A stretch of 64,000 nt of DNA from CAAGNP01 sp964611185. Its GTDB lineage: Bacteria > Bacteroidota > Bacteroidia > Bacteroidales > UBA932. The stretch's first letter is position 1. The number at the start of each line of letters is the position of its first letter. Below the pieces are notes generated by a model. That model saw only the letters and a program-made list of their open reading frames with translations, did no database searches and was not told the origin of the DNA. Of this stretch, positions 35,555 through 42,952 are shown piece by piece. The stretch spans positions 1-64,000 of the forward strand of contig CAZSXE010000003.1 in the NCBI GenBank assembly GCA_964611185.1, in the 5' to 3' direction. The translations under genes were made by a program, and so were the position numbers.

Positions 35555-36627
35555 TAACAGTTAAGCATTTGAGTAAGAGGTTTGGGGACTTGGTGGTCCT
35601 TAAAGATATTAATACAGAGATTAAAAAAGGTGAGGTAATTTCTATTATTGGCCCGTCAGGGACCGGAAAAAGTACCTTTTTAAGGTGTCTTAATCTTTTG
35701 GAGCAGCCCACGGGAGGGTCTATCCTTATTGATGGCGAGAATATTCTCGATAAAAAGGCGGATAGATCAAAACTGAGAAGAAAAATGGGGATGGTTTTTC
35801 AGTCTTTTAATCTTTTTGAGCATCTTTCTATTATGGAAAATCTCACTATTGGTCCGATTAAACTATTAGGGAAGAAGAAAGAGGAGGCTGAAAAAAGGGG
35901 GATGGAGCTGCTGAAGATGGTGGGGCTTGCCGATAAATATAATTATTACCCCGATCAGCTCTCCGGAGGGCAGAAACAGAGGGTGGCGATAGCTCGCTGC
36001 CTTTCTATGGATCCGGAGATTATTCTTTTTGACGAACCTACTTCCGCCCTCGACCCCACAATGGTAAGCGAGGTACTGGGAGTTATTCGTCAGCTGGCCA
36101 AGGAGGGTATGACCATGGCTATAGTCACTCACGAGATGAATTTTGCCAAAGATGTGAGCACAAGGATATTTTATATGGACGAGGGAATAATTTATGAAGA
36201 GGGAGACCCCAAACAGATTTTCGATGCCCCTAAAAATGAGAAAACGAGGATGTTCATCAATCGCATCAGGAATTTGAGTTTCAGTATCGATAGTCCGAAT
36301 TACGACTTGTACGCCCTTAATGCCGAAATCGAAAAGTTTTCAGCCAAATATTTCTTTACCCATAAAAGAACACACAGCCTCCTCCTGCTGACCGAAGAAC
36401 TTCTTCAGATTACCCCCTTGGATAACGGCGCCCATCTCACCATGGAATACAGCGAAAAAGATAACTCCGTCCACTACAAGCTACTTGTCAAAAATCACCC
36501 CGAGAAGCTAATAGACAACGAAAACACCGACTTCCTAAGCCTCTCCATCATAAAAGGTATATGCGCCGACATCTCTGAAAAAGAAGAAAAAGAGGGTCTG
36601 GAAATAGAGATGTGCGTAAAAGAGTGA
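35551..36627 (+). CDS. Polar amino-acid ABC transporter ATPase with extra C-terminal domain
   Basis: 358 residues. Residues 1-240 are a standard GlnQ/HisP ATPase: Walker A GPSGTGKST (34-42), MVFQSFNLFEH, signature LSGGQKQRVAIARC (137-150), Walker B IILFDEPTSALD and switch IVTHEMNFA. Family members normally end near residue 245. The remaining 115 residues look like a degenerate RsbW/GHKL-type fold (LLLLTEELLQI near 277-287; FLSLSIIKGICADISE near 328-342) with no catalytic Asn visible. That domain could be regulatory. The gene is translationally coupled to the fused permease. Confidence 0.88.
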   Translation: MITVKHLSKRFGDLVVLKDINTEIKKGEVISIIGPSGTGKSTFLRCLNLLEQPTGGSILIDGENILDKKADRSKLRRKMGMVFQSFNLFEHLSIMENLTIGPIKLLGKKKEEAEKRGMELLKMVGLADKYNYYPDQLSGGQKQRVAIARCLSMDPEIILFDEPTSALDPTMVSEVLGVIRQLAKEGMTMAIVTHEMNFAKDVSTRIFYMDEGIIYEEGDPKQIFDAPKNEKTRMFINRIRNLSFSIDSPNYDLYALNAEIEKFSAKYFFTHKRTHSLLLLTEELLQITPLDNGAHLTMEYSEKDNSVHYKLLVKNHPEKLIDNENTDFLSLSIIKGICADISEKEEKEGLEIEMCVKE

Positions 36628-36671
36628 TTTTAGGGCAATAAGACCGATTGAAGGGTTAAAAGGCGAGAGTG

Positions 36672-38246
36672 TTAGATTAAAAATTGATAATCTAATATTT
36701 GGTTTATTTCGCCAATGAAACTTTTACAATCATTATGCTTGTTTTGGATAAATATATCTTCAATCCTTGATTTATTTTCTTTTGATAATTTATCCAAATT
36801 CAGCATCATACCCCTATTCAAATCATTAGGCTCATACTTTTGAAGCCCATTGCCATATTCACGACAATTATCTTTAAAAATTTGACGAGCGGTATCGGTT
36901 AAAAGGTAAGCAAATAATAAATCTATAGAAACATTTGCAAACAAATTTGAAAGTGGATAAATACAATGAAAAGTAGTAAGGTTAGAAACATTTGCCTCAT
37001 TACGGACAAAGCGCAATCCGGTACGACTAAAAACAGATACCCAAATTGGAGAAGGAGGACGATTTTCTAATGCATACCATGGATTACGATTTGCAGTAAG
37101 AAATTTTCTATTTATTTTATTTGACTCCCCTTGTTGTAAATATTTTATAACATTAGAATCTTCAGAATTTTTTGCATTTAAAAGAAAAATGTTTTTTTCG
37201 CTATTTTTCAATTTTTCAAAATCAGAATTATTAAAAATATCGCCTTGCACATCCACAGAATGGCAAATACAAGGGAGCAAAAAGCGTTCATCAATGCCAA
37301 ATTGTTCTGCTTTAGACTTATTGAATGTAAAAAAACTGTTGGCCCCGGTTGCAATTCCTCGCACAACTTTAGCATAATCTGAAAATGGAACAAGATCTTT
37401 ATATTTATGTCTATTTTGTGGCTGATAATAATACTTCCACTTACTGTCAGGACTAAGTGCAGATAGAGGGTATGTTTGAAGATTTACAGAAATTTTTGGG
37501 TAATCGGATATAATTTTCTTTATCTTGTATAACTCGTTTACGGATTGAATATTAGTAAATTGAACACTGGTTGCCATATTGTCATTGGCACACAATATTA
37601 TTGAAGTAGTAGTCAATGCTCCATCAAAAACATTTTCATCAAAATCAAAAACAATTATATGACGTAAAGTGCCTGTTTCCAACAAATGTTTTTTTACTAA
37701 TTTTCCGTAATCAGAATTGAGAAACTCTGATGGAACAATATATGCACAACGCCCATCAGGGTTTAATTGATGTATCGATTTAAGCAAAAAAAGTGTATAA
37801 AGATTGGTAAAACCTGTTAATTTGCATCTCAATTTTGTTTCAATTTCTTTAATAATATTTTTATTGTCGTAATCGTGAAATTTGAAATACGGAGGATTAC
37901 AAATTATTCCATCATATTTATTTTGCCAATCATTGTACATATAATCCTGTAACAGCAACTCAACATTCTCACAATTTTTGAATTCTTTTTTGGCCTCAAC
38001 AAAAATAACACTGTCAACTTCAAATCCCCTGATCTGCAAATCACTTTTCTTCTCCAATAATATCCTTGAAAAAACGCCTAATCCAAAAGCCGGTTCTAAA
38101 ACAGTATGCAAACTTTTGTTCTCTAACAACCAATCAGATAAAAGATTAGCAATAGAGAAAGGGGTAAAAAATTGCGCAAACTTTTTACGGTGTTCCAATG
38201 ATACACTGTTAGAATAATTTGTTTCTATTATATTTTTTTTGTTCAT
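36672..38246 (-). CDS. N6-adenine DNA methyltransferase of an AccI-like restriction-modification system
   Basis: ATG 38246 is chosen; the TTG three bases earlier is less likely. The product is 524 residues. Motifs are KKFAQFFTPFSIANLLSDWL (motif X), VLEPAFGLGVFSRILL (motif I, SAM binding) and GIICNPPYFKF (motif IV NPPY), then a C-terminal target-recognition region. This is a gamma-type adenine methyltransferase. Its ATG overlaps the TGA of the endonuclease gene by one base (TGATG), so expression is coupled. The gene is visibly A+T-richer than its neighbours, suggesting transfer. Confidence 0.9.
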   Translation of the reverse strand: MNKKNIIETNYSNSVSLEHRKKFAQFFTPFSIANLLSDWLLENKSLHTVLEPAFGLGVFSRILLEKKSDLQIRGFEVDSVIFVEAKKEFKNCENVELLLQDYMYNDWQNKYDGIICNPPYFKFHDYDNKNIIKEIETKLRCKLTGFTNLYTLFLLKSIHQLNPDGRCAYIVPSEFLNSDYGKLVKKHLLETGTLRHIIVFDFDENVFDGALTTTSIILCANDNMATSVQFTNIQSVNELYKIKKIISDYPKISVNLQTYPLSALSPDSKWKYYYQPQNRHKYKDLVPFSDYAKVVRGIATGANSFFTFNKSKAEQFGIDERFLLPCICHSVDVQGDIFNNSDFEKLKNSEKNIFLLNAKNSEDSNVIKYLQQGESNKINRKFLTANRNPWYALENRPPSPIWVSVFSRTGLRFVRNEANVSNLTTFHCIYPLSNLFANVSIDLLFAYLLTDTARQIFKDNCREYGNGLQKYEPNDLNRGMMLNLDKLSKENKSRIEDIFIQNKHNDCKSFIGEINQILDYQFLI

Positions 38247-39346
38247 CAAAAATTTTCATTTTGAATTTTCAATATGTTTGATAGCTTATCCACATCCAAA
38301 TAGGCGGTTCCTCCTTCAAAGGAAACATAAAACAATAACCTCCCCCTATCCATTTCCTTACGAATGCTTTTATGATCCGGCTCATCCACCTTTGAAGCAA
38401 TCTCAATTCCTGATTTTGAGTTTATTTTTATTGTGGTTTTATTCTGATTTTTTGTGTCAGATTCCACTGAAAAAATTACACCTTCATTGTCAGGATTGGA
38501 AATAATTTGCAAAATCGTTTCAAATGCAATTCCATAAATTTTATCAAAAAAAACTTGGAAATAAAAATGAGGAACATTAAAGGATTCAATCCATCTATAC
38601 ACAACCTTTATATCTTCTACTTTCGGTGTAATGGAAAGATAATCCCTTTTTTGAATCTCCTTAATTGATGCTTTTAACTGCTTAAATAAATCATTTAACT
38701 GAATAAGACGCTTATTTGAACGCCAGCCAGGAACTTTAAAATCAGTTACATCTAATGTGCGTTCTGTTATGCTTTTTAATAAATCAATGTAATTGGAACG
38801 AGCAGGACAATTCAAAATATCTAAATATTCAGTAAGTATTTTGTCTTTGGTCTCCAATGCTATTTTTATAAACTTTTCTTTTTTTATATGCATTGCTTCT
38901 TCATACCTTTCTATCAAAAAAGAACTTGAACGAACTTCAATCCCGGCAACAGCTTTTTTCACATATATATCAATCTGGTTATGAGGAATATGGCTAATAT
39001 CAAAACCTAACTTTGTATCAAAATCATTTCTTTTAAAAATTAACAAATCTGGACGCTTTCCTATTTCATCAAGTTCTTTCTGAAATTCTTTAAAGAAAGA
39101 ATCAAAACCATCTTCTCCAGCAATCAAATCATCAGACTTCCCATATTTTACAGCAACATAATTTTTTGATGTTTCGTTAATGGCGCGAGTAATCAAATTT
39201 TCCGCCCAATCGCCCTGTTCTTTATTTGTTATAAAGTTGGACGAAGCCTGTGTTGGTATCCGAGCAATATCTCTCGGCTGTAGAAAATCAACCAACTCTA
39301 TAGGTATGTTTTTTATCAATTCTCTGATTTTGTCCAAATAATTCAT
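38246..39346 (-). CDS. AccI-like type II restriction endonuclease
   Basis: 366 residues. It begins with VDFLQPRDIARIPTQASSNF and NKEQGDWAE, which I recognise as typical of the RE_AccI family; the namesake cuts GTMKAC. A PD-(D/E)xK-like site is suggested by RPDLLIFKR (about residues 97-105) and GIEVRSSSF (about 134-142). It lies upstream of, and overlaps, its methyltransferase gene. The recognition sequence here is inferred from family resemblance only. Base composition is A+T-rich, as for its partner. Confidence 0.75.
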   Translation of the reverse strand: MNYLDKIRELIKNIPIELVDFLQPRDIARIPTQASSNFITNKEQGDWAENLITRAINETSKNYVAVKYGKSDDLIAGEDGFDSFFKEFQKELDEIGKRPDLLIFKRNDFDTKLGFDISHIPHNQIDIYVKKAVAGIEVRSSSFLIERYEEAMHIKKEKFIKIALETKDKILTEYLDILNCPARSNYIDLLKSITERTLDVTDFKVPGWRSNKRLIQLNDLFKQLKASIKEIQKRDYLSITPKVEDIKVVYRWIESFNVPHFYFQVFFDKIYGIAFETILQIISNPDNEGVIFSVESDTKNQNKTTIKINSKSGIEIASKVDEPDHKSIRKEMDRGRLLFYVSFEGGTAYLDVDKLSNILKIQNENF

Positions 39347-39409
39347 AACATTATATCAATTTAGAATAAATTCAAAATTACAATTTTTAATTGATATAAA
39401 TAGGACAAA

Positions 39410-39664
39410 ATGTTTTTTGCATCTCATTTTTTTAGGTACTCAGATATTACCTACAAATTCACGAAGTTGGATGCAGCACTCAAGCACTGCAACATATGCA
39501 TCAGCAACTATGTACATTCTACCAATGGCATATGGGGGGGATATCGTGTTGAGAGTTAATGTCGTTTTAAGTGGAAAGATCCAAAAAGCTGAAATAATTC
39601 ACAATACACTAATGTTTACTATGCAAAAGGTAGTCTGGGTGTAATGTGGAGAATGAAAAAATAA
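39410..39664 (+). pseudogene. Possible decayed coding frame with two internal stops
   Basis: ATG 39410 opens 49 codons with a protein-like reading (RYSDITYKFTKLDAAL, then HSTNGIWGGYRVES). It stops at 39557, continues in the same frame (CRFKWKDPKS), stops again at 39593, and runs on (NNSQYTNVYYAKGSLG) to a third stop at 39662. The composition after each stop still looks coding. No family is recognised. It could equally be chance. Confidence 0.25.
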
Positions 39665-39688
39665 TTATATTTGTGAAAATAAAAACAA

Positions 39689-39799
39689 ATGTTAATAAAA
39701 GTCATTATATTATTTATTATTTGTTTAGTCATATTATTTCTTTTGATGTGGCTTGTGTTTCGCATTTTTAAGTGGGTTCTTGATAATTTTTGTAAATAA
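39689..39799 (+). CDS. Possible 36-residue single-pass membrane peptide
   Basis: ATG 39689 to TAA 39797: MLIKVIILFIICLVILFLLM is a hydrophobic helix, followed by a basic, aromatic tail (FRIFKWVLDNFCK). A TATATTTG -7 box (39666-39673) lies 15 bases upstream. The pattern resembles small type I toxin or holin-like peptides, but no antisense RNA signal was identified. Low confidence. Confidence 0.3.
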   Translation: MLIKVIILFIICLVILFLLMWLVFRIFKWVLDNFCK

Positions 39800-39815
39800 T
39801 TTTTATCCCAACATT

Positions 39816-39974
39816 ATGTCCGACTTTTGGGTTGAAGTTCAACTCGACAAGCACCCGACAAGTTCAACAGCAGCAAGAATATTGATTCAAAGAATACATA
39901 TTAAAACACTAAACATTTTTTTTAAACTTTGTTGCTGTCGAAAAAGTAGTCACGGGGAGTTAGAAAAAGATTAA
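39816..39974 (+). CDS. Possible 52-residue hypothetical protein
   Basis: ATG 39816 opens a frame starting MSDFWVEVQLDKHPTSSTA and ending in a Cys/Lys-rich tail (KLCCCRKSSHGELEKD). Nothing in it is recognised. It overlaps the end of the minus-strand frame at 39971. It could be a spurious frame. Confidence 0.15.
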   Translation: MSDFWVEVQLDKHPTSSTAARILIQRIHIKTLNIFFKLCCCRKSSHGELEKD

Positions 39975-40162
39975 ATGTTTACTTTTGAATATTCTTTAAC
40001 ACGAAAAATAGTGTCTATATGCACTTTTGAAAATAGTATTAATTTAAAAACAGTTTCGCGCCTACTAAAAACATCCTCTTCAACTGATAGATATCGATAA
40101 CATAATTCATAGCCAACTATGGAAATATTAATGCGCCGTATTTGGAAATGAAAATCGACCAT
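39971..40162 (-). CDS. Possible 63-residue hypothetical protein
   Basis: ATG 40162 on the minus strand gives a balanced, possibly folded sequence (ISIVGYELCYRYLSVEED, RRETVFKLILFSKVHIDTIF). It lies upstream of, and on the same strand as, the restriction genes. A controller protein is conceivable there, but no helix-turn-helix pattern is evident. No family is recognised. Confidence 0.25.
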   Translation of the reverse strand: MVDFHFQIRRINISIVGYELCYRYLSVEEDVFSRRETVFKLILFSKVHIDTIFRVKEYSKVNI

Positions 40163-40336
40163 TATTGCAAACGGAGAAAACTTTGCTTATAATTGCACAT
40201 ATATAAGCAAGATATTTATGGGCAAATACAGAAACACCCCTTTTTGCACACCAAATCTATTCAATGCTGCGTAGTACTTTCTTAGTTAGTACTTGACACT
40301 TCGTAAAAATATAAATAATTTCTCTTATAATCAGAC

Positions 40337-40366
40337 TTGGATTTTTGAAAATTTTATCTATCTTTG
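40337..40366 (+). promoter_or_regulatory. Promoter of the rpsF-rpsR-rplI operon
   Basis: TTG at 40337-40339, 19 bases, then TATCTTTG at 40359-40366, a close match to the Bacteroides housekeeping promoter. The leader to rpsF is about 48 bases. Confidence 0.65.
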
Positions 40367-40370
40367 CAGC

Positions 40371-40392
40371 CCTTTTTGGAAAACCCAAAAGG
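40371..40392 (+). promoter_or_regulatory. Hairpin at the start of the rpsF leader
   Basis: CCTTTT(T)GG pairs with CC(C)AAAAGG around an AAAA loop. It begins within a few bases of the predicted transcription start. S6:S18 autoregulatory leaders occur at this position in other phyla. I cannot confirm that this hairpin carries the known S6:S18 consensus. Confidence 0.35.
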
Positions 40393-40420
40393 TATTTTAT
40401 TAATTTAAACACAGATTAAA

Positions 40421-40777
40421 ATGTTAAAACAGTACGAAACCGTTTTCATTGTTACTCCCGTTTTATCTGAAGCCCAGGTAAAGGAAGCGGTACAGAAGTA
40501 CTCGGATCTCATCAAAGCCGAAGGCGGAGAGATCGTGTACGAAGAGGACTGGGGACTTAAAAAACTGGCTTACCCCATCCAGAAGAAAACTACAGGATTC
40601 TATCATTTGATTGAATTCAAAGCTGATTCACAGTTTATTGAAAAGCTGGAAATCAATTACAAACGTGACGAAAGGGTTATCCGTTTCCTCACCTTTGCTA
40701 TGGACAAGCACTCAATCGCTTATGCAGAGCGCAGGCGTGCCAACAGAAAAGAATCATCTAATAATAAGGAGGCTTAA
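40421..40777 (+). CDS. rpsF: 30S ribosomal protein S6
   Basis: 118 residues. Typical S6 sequence: YETVFIVTPVLSEAQVKEA, EDWGLKKLAYPIQKKTTGFY and ERVIRFLTFAMDKHS. S6 binds the platform of the 30S subunit with S18, encoded next. First gene of the ribosomal operon. Confidence 0.97.
   Translation: MLKQYETVFIVTPVLSEAQVKEAVQKYSDLIKAEGGEIVYEEDWGLKKLAYPIQKKTTGFYHLIEFKADSQFIEKLEINYKRDERVIRFLTFAMDKHSIAYAERRRANRKESSNNKEA
40766..40772 (+). promoter_or_regulatory. Strong Shine-Dalgarno before rpsR
   Basis: AAGGAGG, 7 bases before ATG 40780. Strong sites of this kind are unusual in Bacteroidota, where most genes, including most in this window, lack one. Confidence 0.7.
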
Positions 40778-40779
40778 TT

Positions 40780-41046
40780 ATGGCAACAAACAACGAAATT
40801 CGTTATCTGAACCCTCCTACAGTAGAGGTTAAAAAGAAAAAATATTGCCGTTTCAAAAAAACAGGCATCAAGTATGTAGATTATAAGGATGCTGAATTCC
40901 TTAAACGTTTTCTCAATGAGCAGGGTAAAATTCTTCCTCGCCGTCTCACCGGTACTTCTCTGAAATTCCAGAAGAAAGTCGCTCAGGCAGTTAAACGCGC
41001 AAGGCATCTTGCTTTGCTTCCTTATGTAACAGATTTATTGAAATAA
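40780..41046 (+). CDS. rpsR: 30S ribosomal protein S18
   Basis: 88 residues, full length. Core motifs are YVDYKDAEFLKRFLNEQGKI and LPRRLTGTSLKFQKKVAQAV, followed by RARHLALLPYV. It starts 2 bases after the rpsF stop and is preceded by a strong Shine-Dalgarno. Confidence 0.97.
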   Translation: MATNNEIRYLNPPTVEVKKKKYCRFKKTGIKYVDYKDAEFLKRFLNEQGKILPRRLTGTSLKFQKKVAQAVKRARHLALLPYVTDLLK

Positions 41047-41051
41047 GGAGG
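41045..41051 (+). promoter_or_regulatory. Strong Shine-Dalgarno before rplI
   Basis: AAGGAGG, 7 bases before ATG 41059, starting within the rpsR stop codon. It has the same motif and spacing as the rpsR site. Confidence 0.7.
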
Positions 41052-41058
41052 AGAAGAT

Positions 41059-41511
41059 ATGGAAATCATTTTAAAACAAGATGTCAATAATTTAGGACAT
41101 AAAGACGATATCGTAAAGGTAAAAGATGGCTATGCCACTAACTTTCTTATCCCCCAGGGGCTTGCCACTATGGCTACAGCCTCGGCCAAGAAAGTTCATG
41201 CAGAGAACATGAGACAAAGAGCACACAAAGAGGCTAAAATCCGTGAAGAAGCTATCGCACTTGCTGCAAAGCTTGAAGGACTTACCGTAAAATTAGCTAC
41301 TAAAGTCAGCTCTACCGGCAAGATTTTCGGATCTATCAACAACATCCAAGTTGCAGAATCACTTGCTGCTCAGGGATTTGAAATTGATCGCAGGAATATC
41401 ATTATCACCGCGAGTGAAAATGTTAAAGAAGTCGGCATTTACGATGCAGTAGTTAAATGCTACAAAGAGATTAAGGCCAATATCAAAATAGAAGTAGTAG
41501 GAGAAGAATAA
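41059..41511 (+). CDS. rplI: 50S ribosomal protein L9
   Basis: 150 residues. The N-terminal domain MEIILKQDVNNLGHKDDIVK and the signature KDGYATNFLIPQGLA are clear, followed by the long connecting helix and a C-terminal domain (GKIFGSINNIQVAESL). Last gene of the operon; a hairpin terminator follows at 41533. Confidence 0.97.
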   Translation: MEIILKQDVNNLGHKDDIVKVKDGYATNFLIPQGLATMATASAKKVHAENMRQRAHKEAKIREEAIALAAKLEGLTVKLATKVSSTGKIFGSINNIQVAESLAAQGFEIDRRNIIITASENVKEVGIYDAVVKCYKEIKANIKIEVVGEE

Positions 41512-41532
41512 TTCCCCGATACAACAAATTTA

Positions 41533-41568
41533 AAATGGTGATCGAAAATACTTCGGTCACCATTTTTT
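41533..41568 (+). terminator. Terminator of the rpsF-rpsR-rplI operon
   Basis: AAAATGGTGATCGAA (41533-41547) pairs with TTCGGTCACCATTTT (41552-41566), a 15-bp stem with one T-G pair and a 4-base loop, followed by T residues. The right arm is the first copy of the 20-base direct repeat, and its T run overlaps the stop codon of the AAA ATPase gene on the other strand. Confidence 0.85.
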
Positions 41569-41571
41569 ATA
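41552..41571. repeat. 20-base direct repeat, left copy
   Basis: TTCGGTCACCATTTTTTATA, identical to 42933-42952. It includes the right arm of the rplI terminator and the stop codon (minus strand, 41567-41569) of the AAA ATPase gene. Confidence 0.9.
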
Positions 41572-42823
41572 GTTCTAACGAATTGTCTTTAAGCAAAAAG
41601 TCATAGATACTTATAGTCGTGATACCTATCTCATCCCTTATAACAGGGCTTTCTTCCCCGGTAATAATGATTTTCTTAAAAGAATCGTCTATCTTGGTTA
41701 AAGACATTCTCTCCTGTTTTATTTTTTCATCAGATTCCATCCGGTAAGCCGATTGTATGTAATAACGCTTGCTTCCTAAATTACAGATAAAATCAACTTC
41801 AAAATGAGAACGCTGCTGCTTTCCGTTTTCATTTTTCATCACAACAGGAACAACTCCCACATCAACATTGTACCCACGAATTCTCAATTCATTGTAAACC
41901 ACATTCTCCATCAGATGACTTTTTTCTGACTGTCTAAAATTGATACGCACATTACGCAAACCTAAATCCATAAAATAATACTTGTATGGAGAGTTAATAT
42001 ATCTTTTGCCTTTAATGTCATAACGCGTGGATTTTTCAATCAAAAAAGAATCGCACAGGTAGTCTGTATAATCCTTAACTGTATCGTATGATATGGTGGA
42101 TTTTTTTTCACTTCTAAATGTATTTGCCAATTTGTTGGGATTGGTCATAGCTCCGATGCCTGAAGCAATGATATTAATAAGTTCTTTCAAATCATCATCT
42201 TTGCGTATCATATAGCGATCTATGATATCCCTTATATAAGTTTCATCGAATAAGGTTTTCAGAAAACCAACTTTCTGCTCATTGGAATTAAACGACAATA
42301 TTTGAGGTAGCCCTCCATAAAGGATATATTCATTGAAGCCTGCCTGCACAGTACCTGGATAGATAGACATATACTCGCTGAAACTCAATGGGTACATTTT
42401 AACTTCAAAACCGCGACCACGAAACTCGGTAACAATGTCTTTGGACAGAAACTTAGCGTTGCTGCCGGTTACATAGATGTCCACATTACGCATTCTCAAA
42501 AAACCATTAAGAACATCTTCAAAATTGTCGAGCATCTGGATTTCGTCAAGTAAGATATAGTAAATTTTACTATCTTTAATGCAGCTCAGTACATAGTCAT
42601 AAAGATTATCTGAATTCCTCATCTCTCTGTGCTTGTAATCTTCCAAATTTACTTTTATTATATGATTTGGATCAATGCCGTTATTATTGAGATATGAGGT
42701 AAAAATCTCGAAGAGTAAATATGACTTACCACACCTACGCATTCCCGTTATTACTTTAATCATGCCGTTATTGCGTAAGGAAACAAGTTTTTCCAAATAT
42801 TTATCTCGTTCAATATTTTTCAT
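41567..42823 (-). CDS. AAA-type ATPase with DUF4143 domain
   Basis: ATG 42823 is preferred over a TTG at 42829. The product is 418 residues. Walker A is GMRRCGKSYLL (near residues 25-35) and Walker B is YYILLDEIQMLDNFEDVL. The sensor region contains VYVTGSNAKFLS-like IYVTGSNAKFLS. The C-terminal DUF4143 part has VVYNELRIRGYNVDVGVV and HFEVDFICNLGSKRYYIQ, a nuclease-like fold. These genes are frequent, variably present and of unknown role, sometimes suggested to be mobile or toxin-antitoxin-like. It is flanked by a 20-base direct repeat and inserted between rplI and murF. Confidence 0.88.
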   Translation of the reverse strand: MKNIERDKYLEKLVSLRNNGMIKVITGMRRCGKSYLLFEIFTSYLNNNGIDPNHIIKVNLEDYKHREMRNSDNLYDYVLSCIKDSKIYYILLDEIQMLDNFEDVLNGFLRMRNVDIYVTGSNAKFLSKDIVTEFRGRGFEVKMYPLSFSEYMSIYPGTVQAGFNEYILYGGLPQILSFNSNEQKVGFLKTLFDETYIRDIIDRYMIRKDDDLKELINIIASGIGAMTNPNKLANTFRSEKKSTISYDTVKDYTDYLCDSFLIEKSTRYDIKGKRYINSPYKYYFMDLGLRNVRINFRQSEKSHLMENVVYNELRIRGYNVDVGVVPVVMKNENGKQQRSHFEVDFICNLGSKRYYIQSAYRMESDEKIKQERMSLTKIDDSFKKIIITGEESPVIRDEIGITTISIYDFLLKDNSLEL

Positions 42824-42932
42824 AGTCAATCAAATTTTATGTCATTAAGTGACAGAGTTTTCGATTACAAAAATATACGATTTATCTTTTTCTACCAAAT
42901 TCAAATCAAAAAACGATCAAATGACGAAGCAT

Positions 42933-42952
42933 TTCGGTCACCATTTTTTATA
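42933..42952. repeat. 20-base direct repeat, right copy
   Basis: Identical to 41552-41571. Here it contains the murF stop codon (minus strand, 42948-42950) at the same offset as the AAA gene stop in the left copy. Its left flank (CGATCAAATGACGAAGCA) only partly resembles the left terminator arm, so the hairpin is incomplete. Confidence 0.9.

Larger units (their letters stand above)
39347..40336. other. Gene-poor A+T-rich stretch between the restriction island and rpsF
   Basis: About 1 kb without a firmly supported gene. It contains a frame interrupted by two stops (39410-39664), a 36-codon single-membrane-segment frame (39689-39799), a 52-codon frame (39816-39974) and a 63-codon minus-strand frame (39971-40162). 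None matches a family I know. The composition resembles the restriction island, so this may be the decayed edge of the imported segment. Confidence 0.6.

Noticed and set aside
39417..39644. A 75-codon plus-strand open frame
   Set aside because: Its reading is low in structure, and the adjacent frame of the same stretch looks more protein-like across its stops. No start signal or family match supports it.
39833..39872. Short repeats of CGACAAG and GTTCAAC that look like an operator or att site
   Set aside because: Only two imperfect copies with no counterpart at the other end of the restriction island, so no attachment-site claim is justified.
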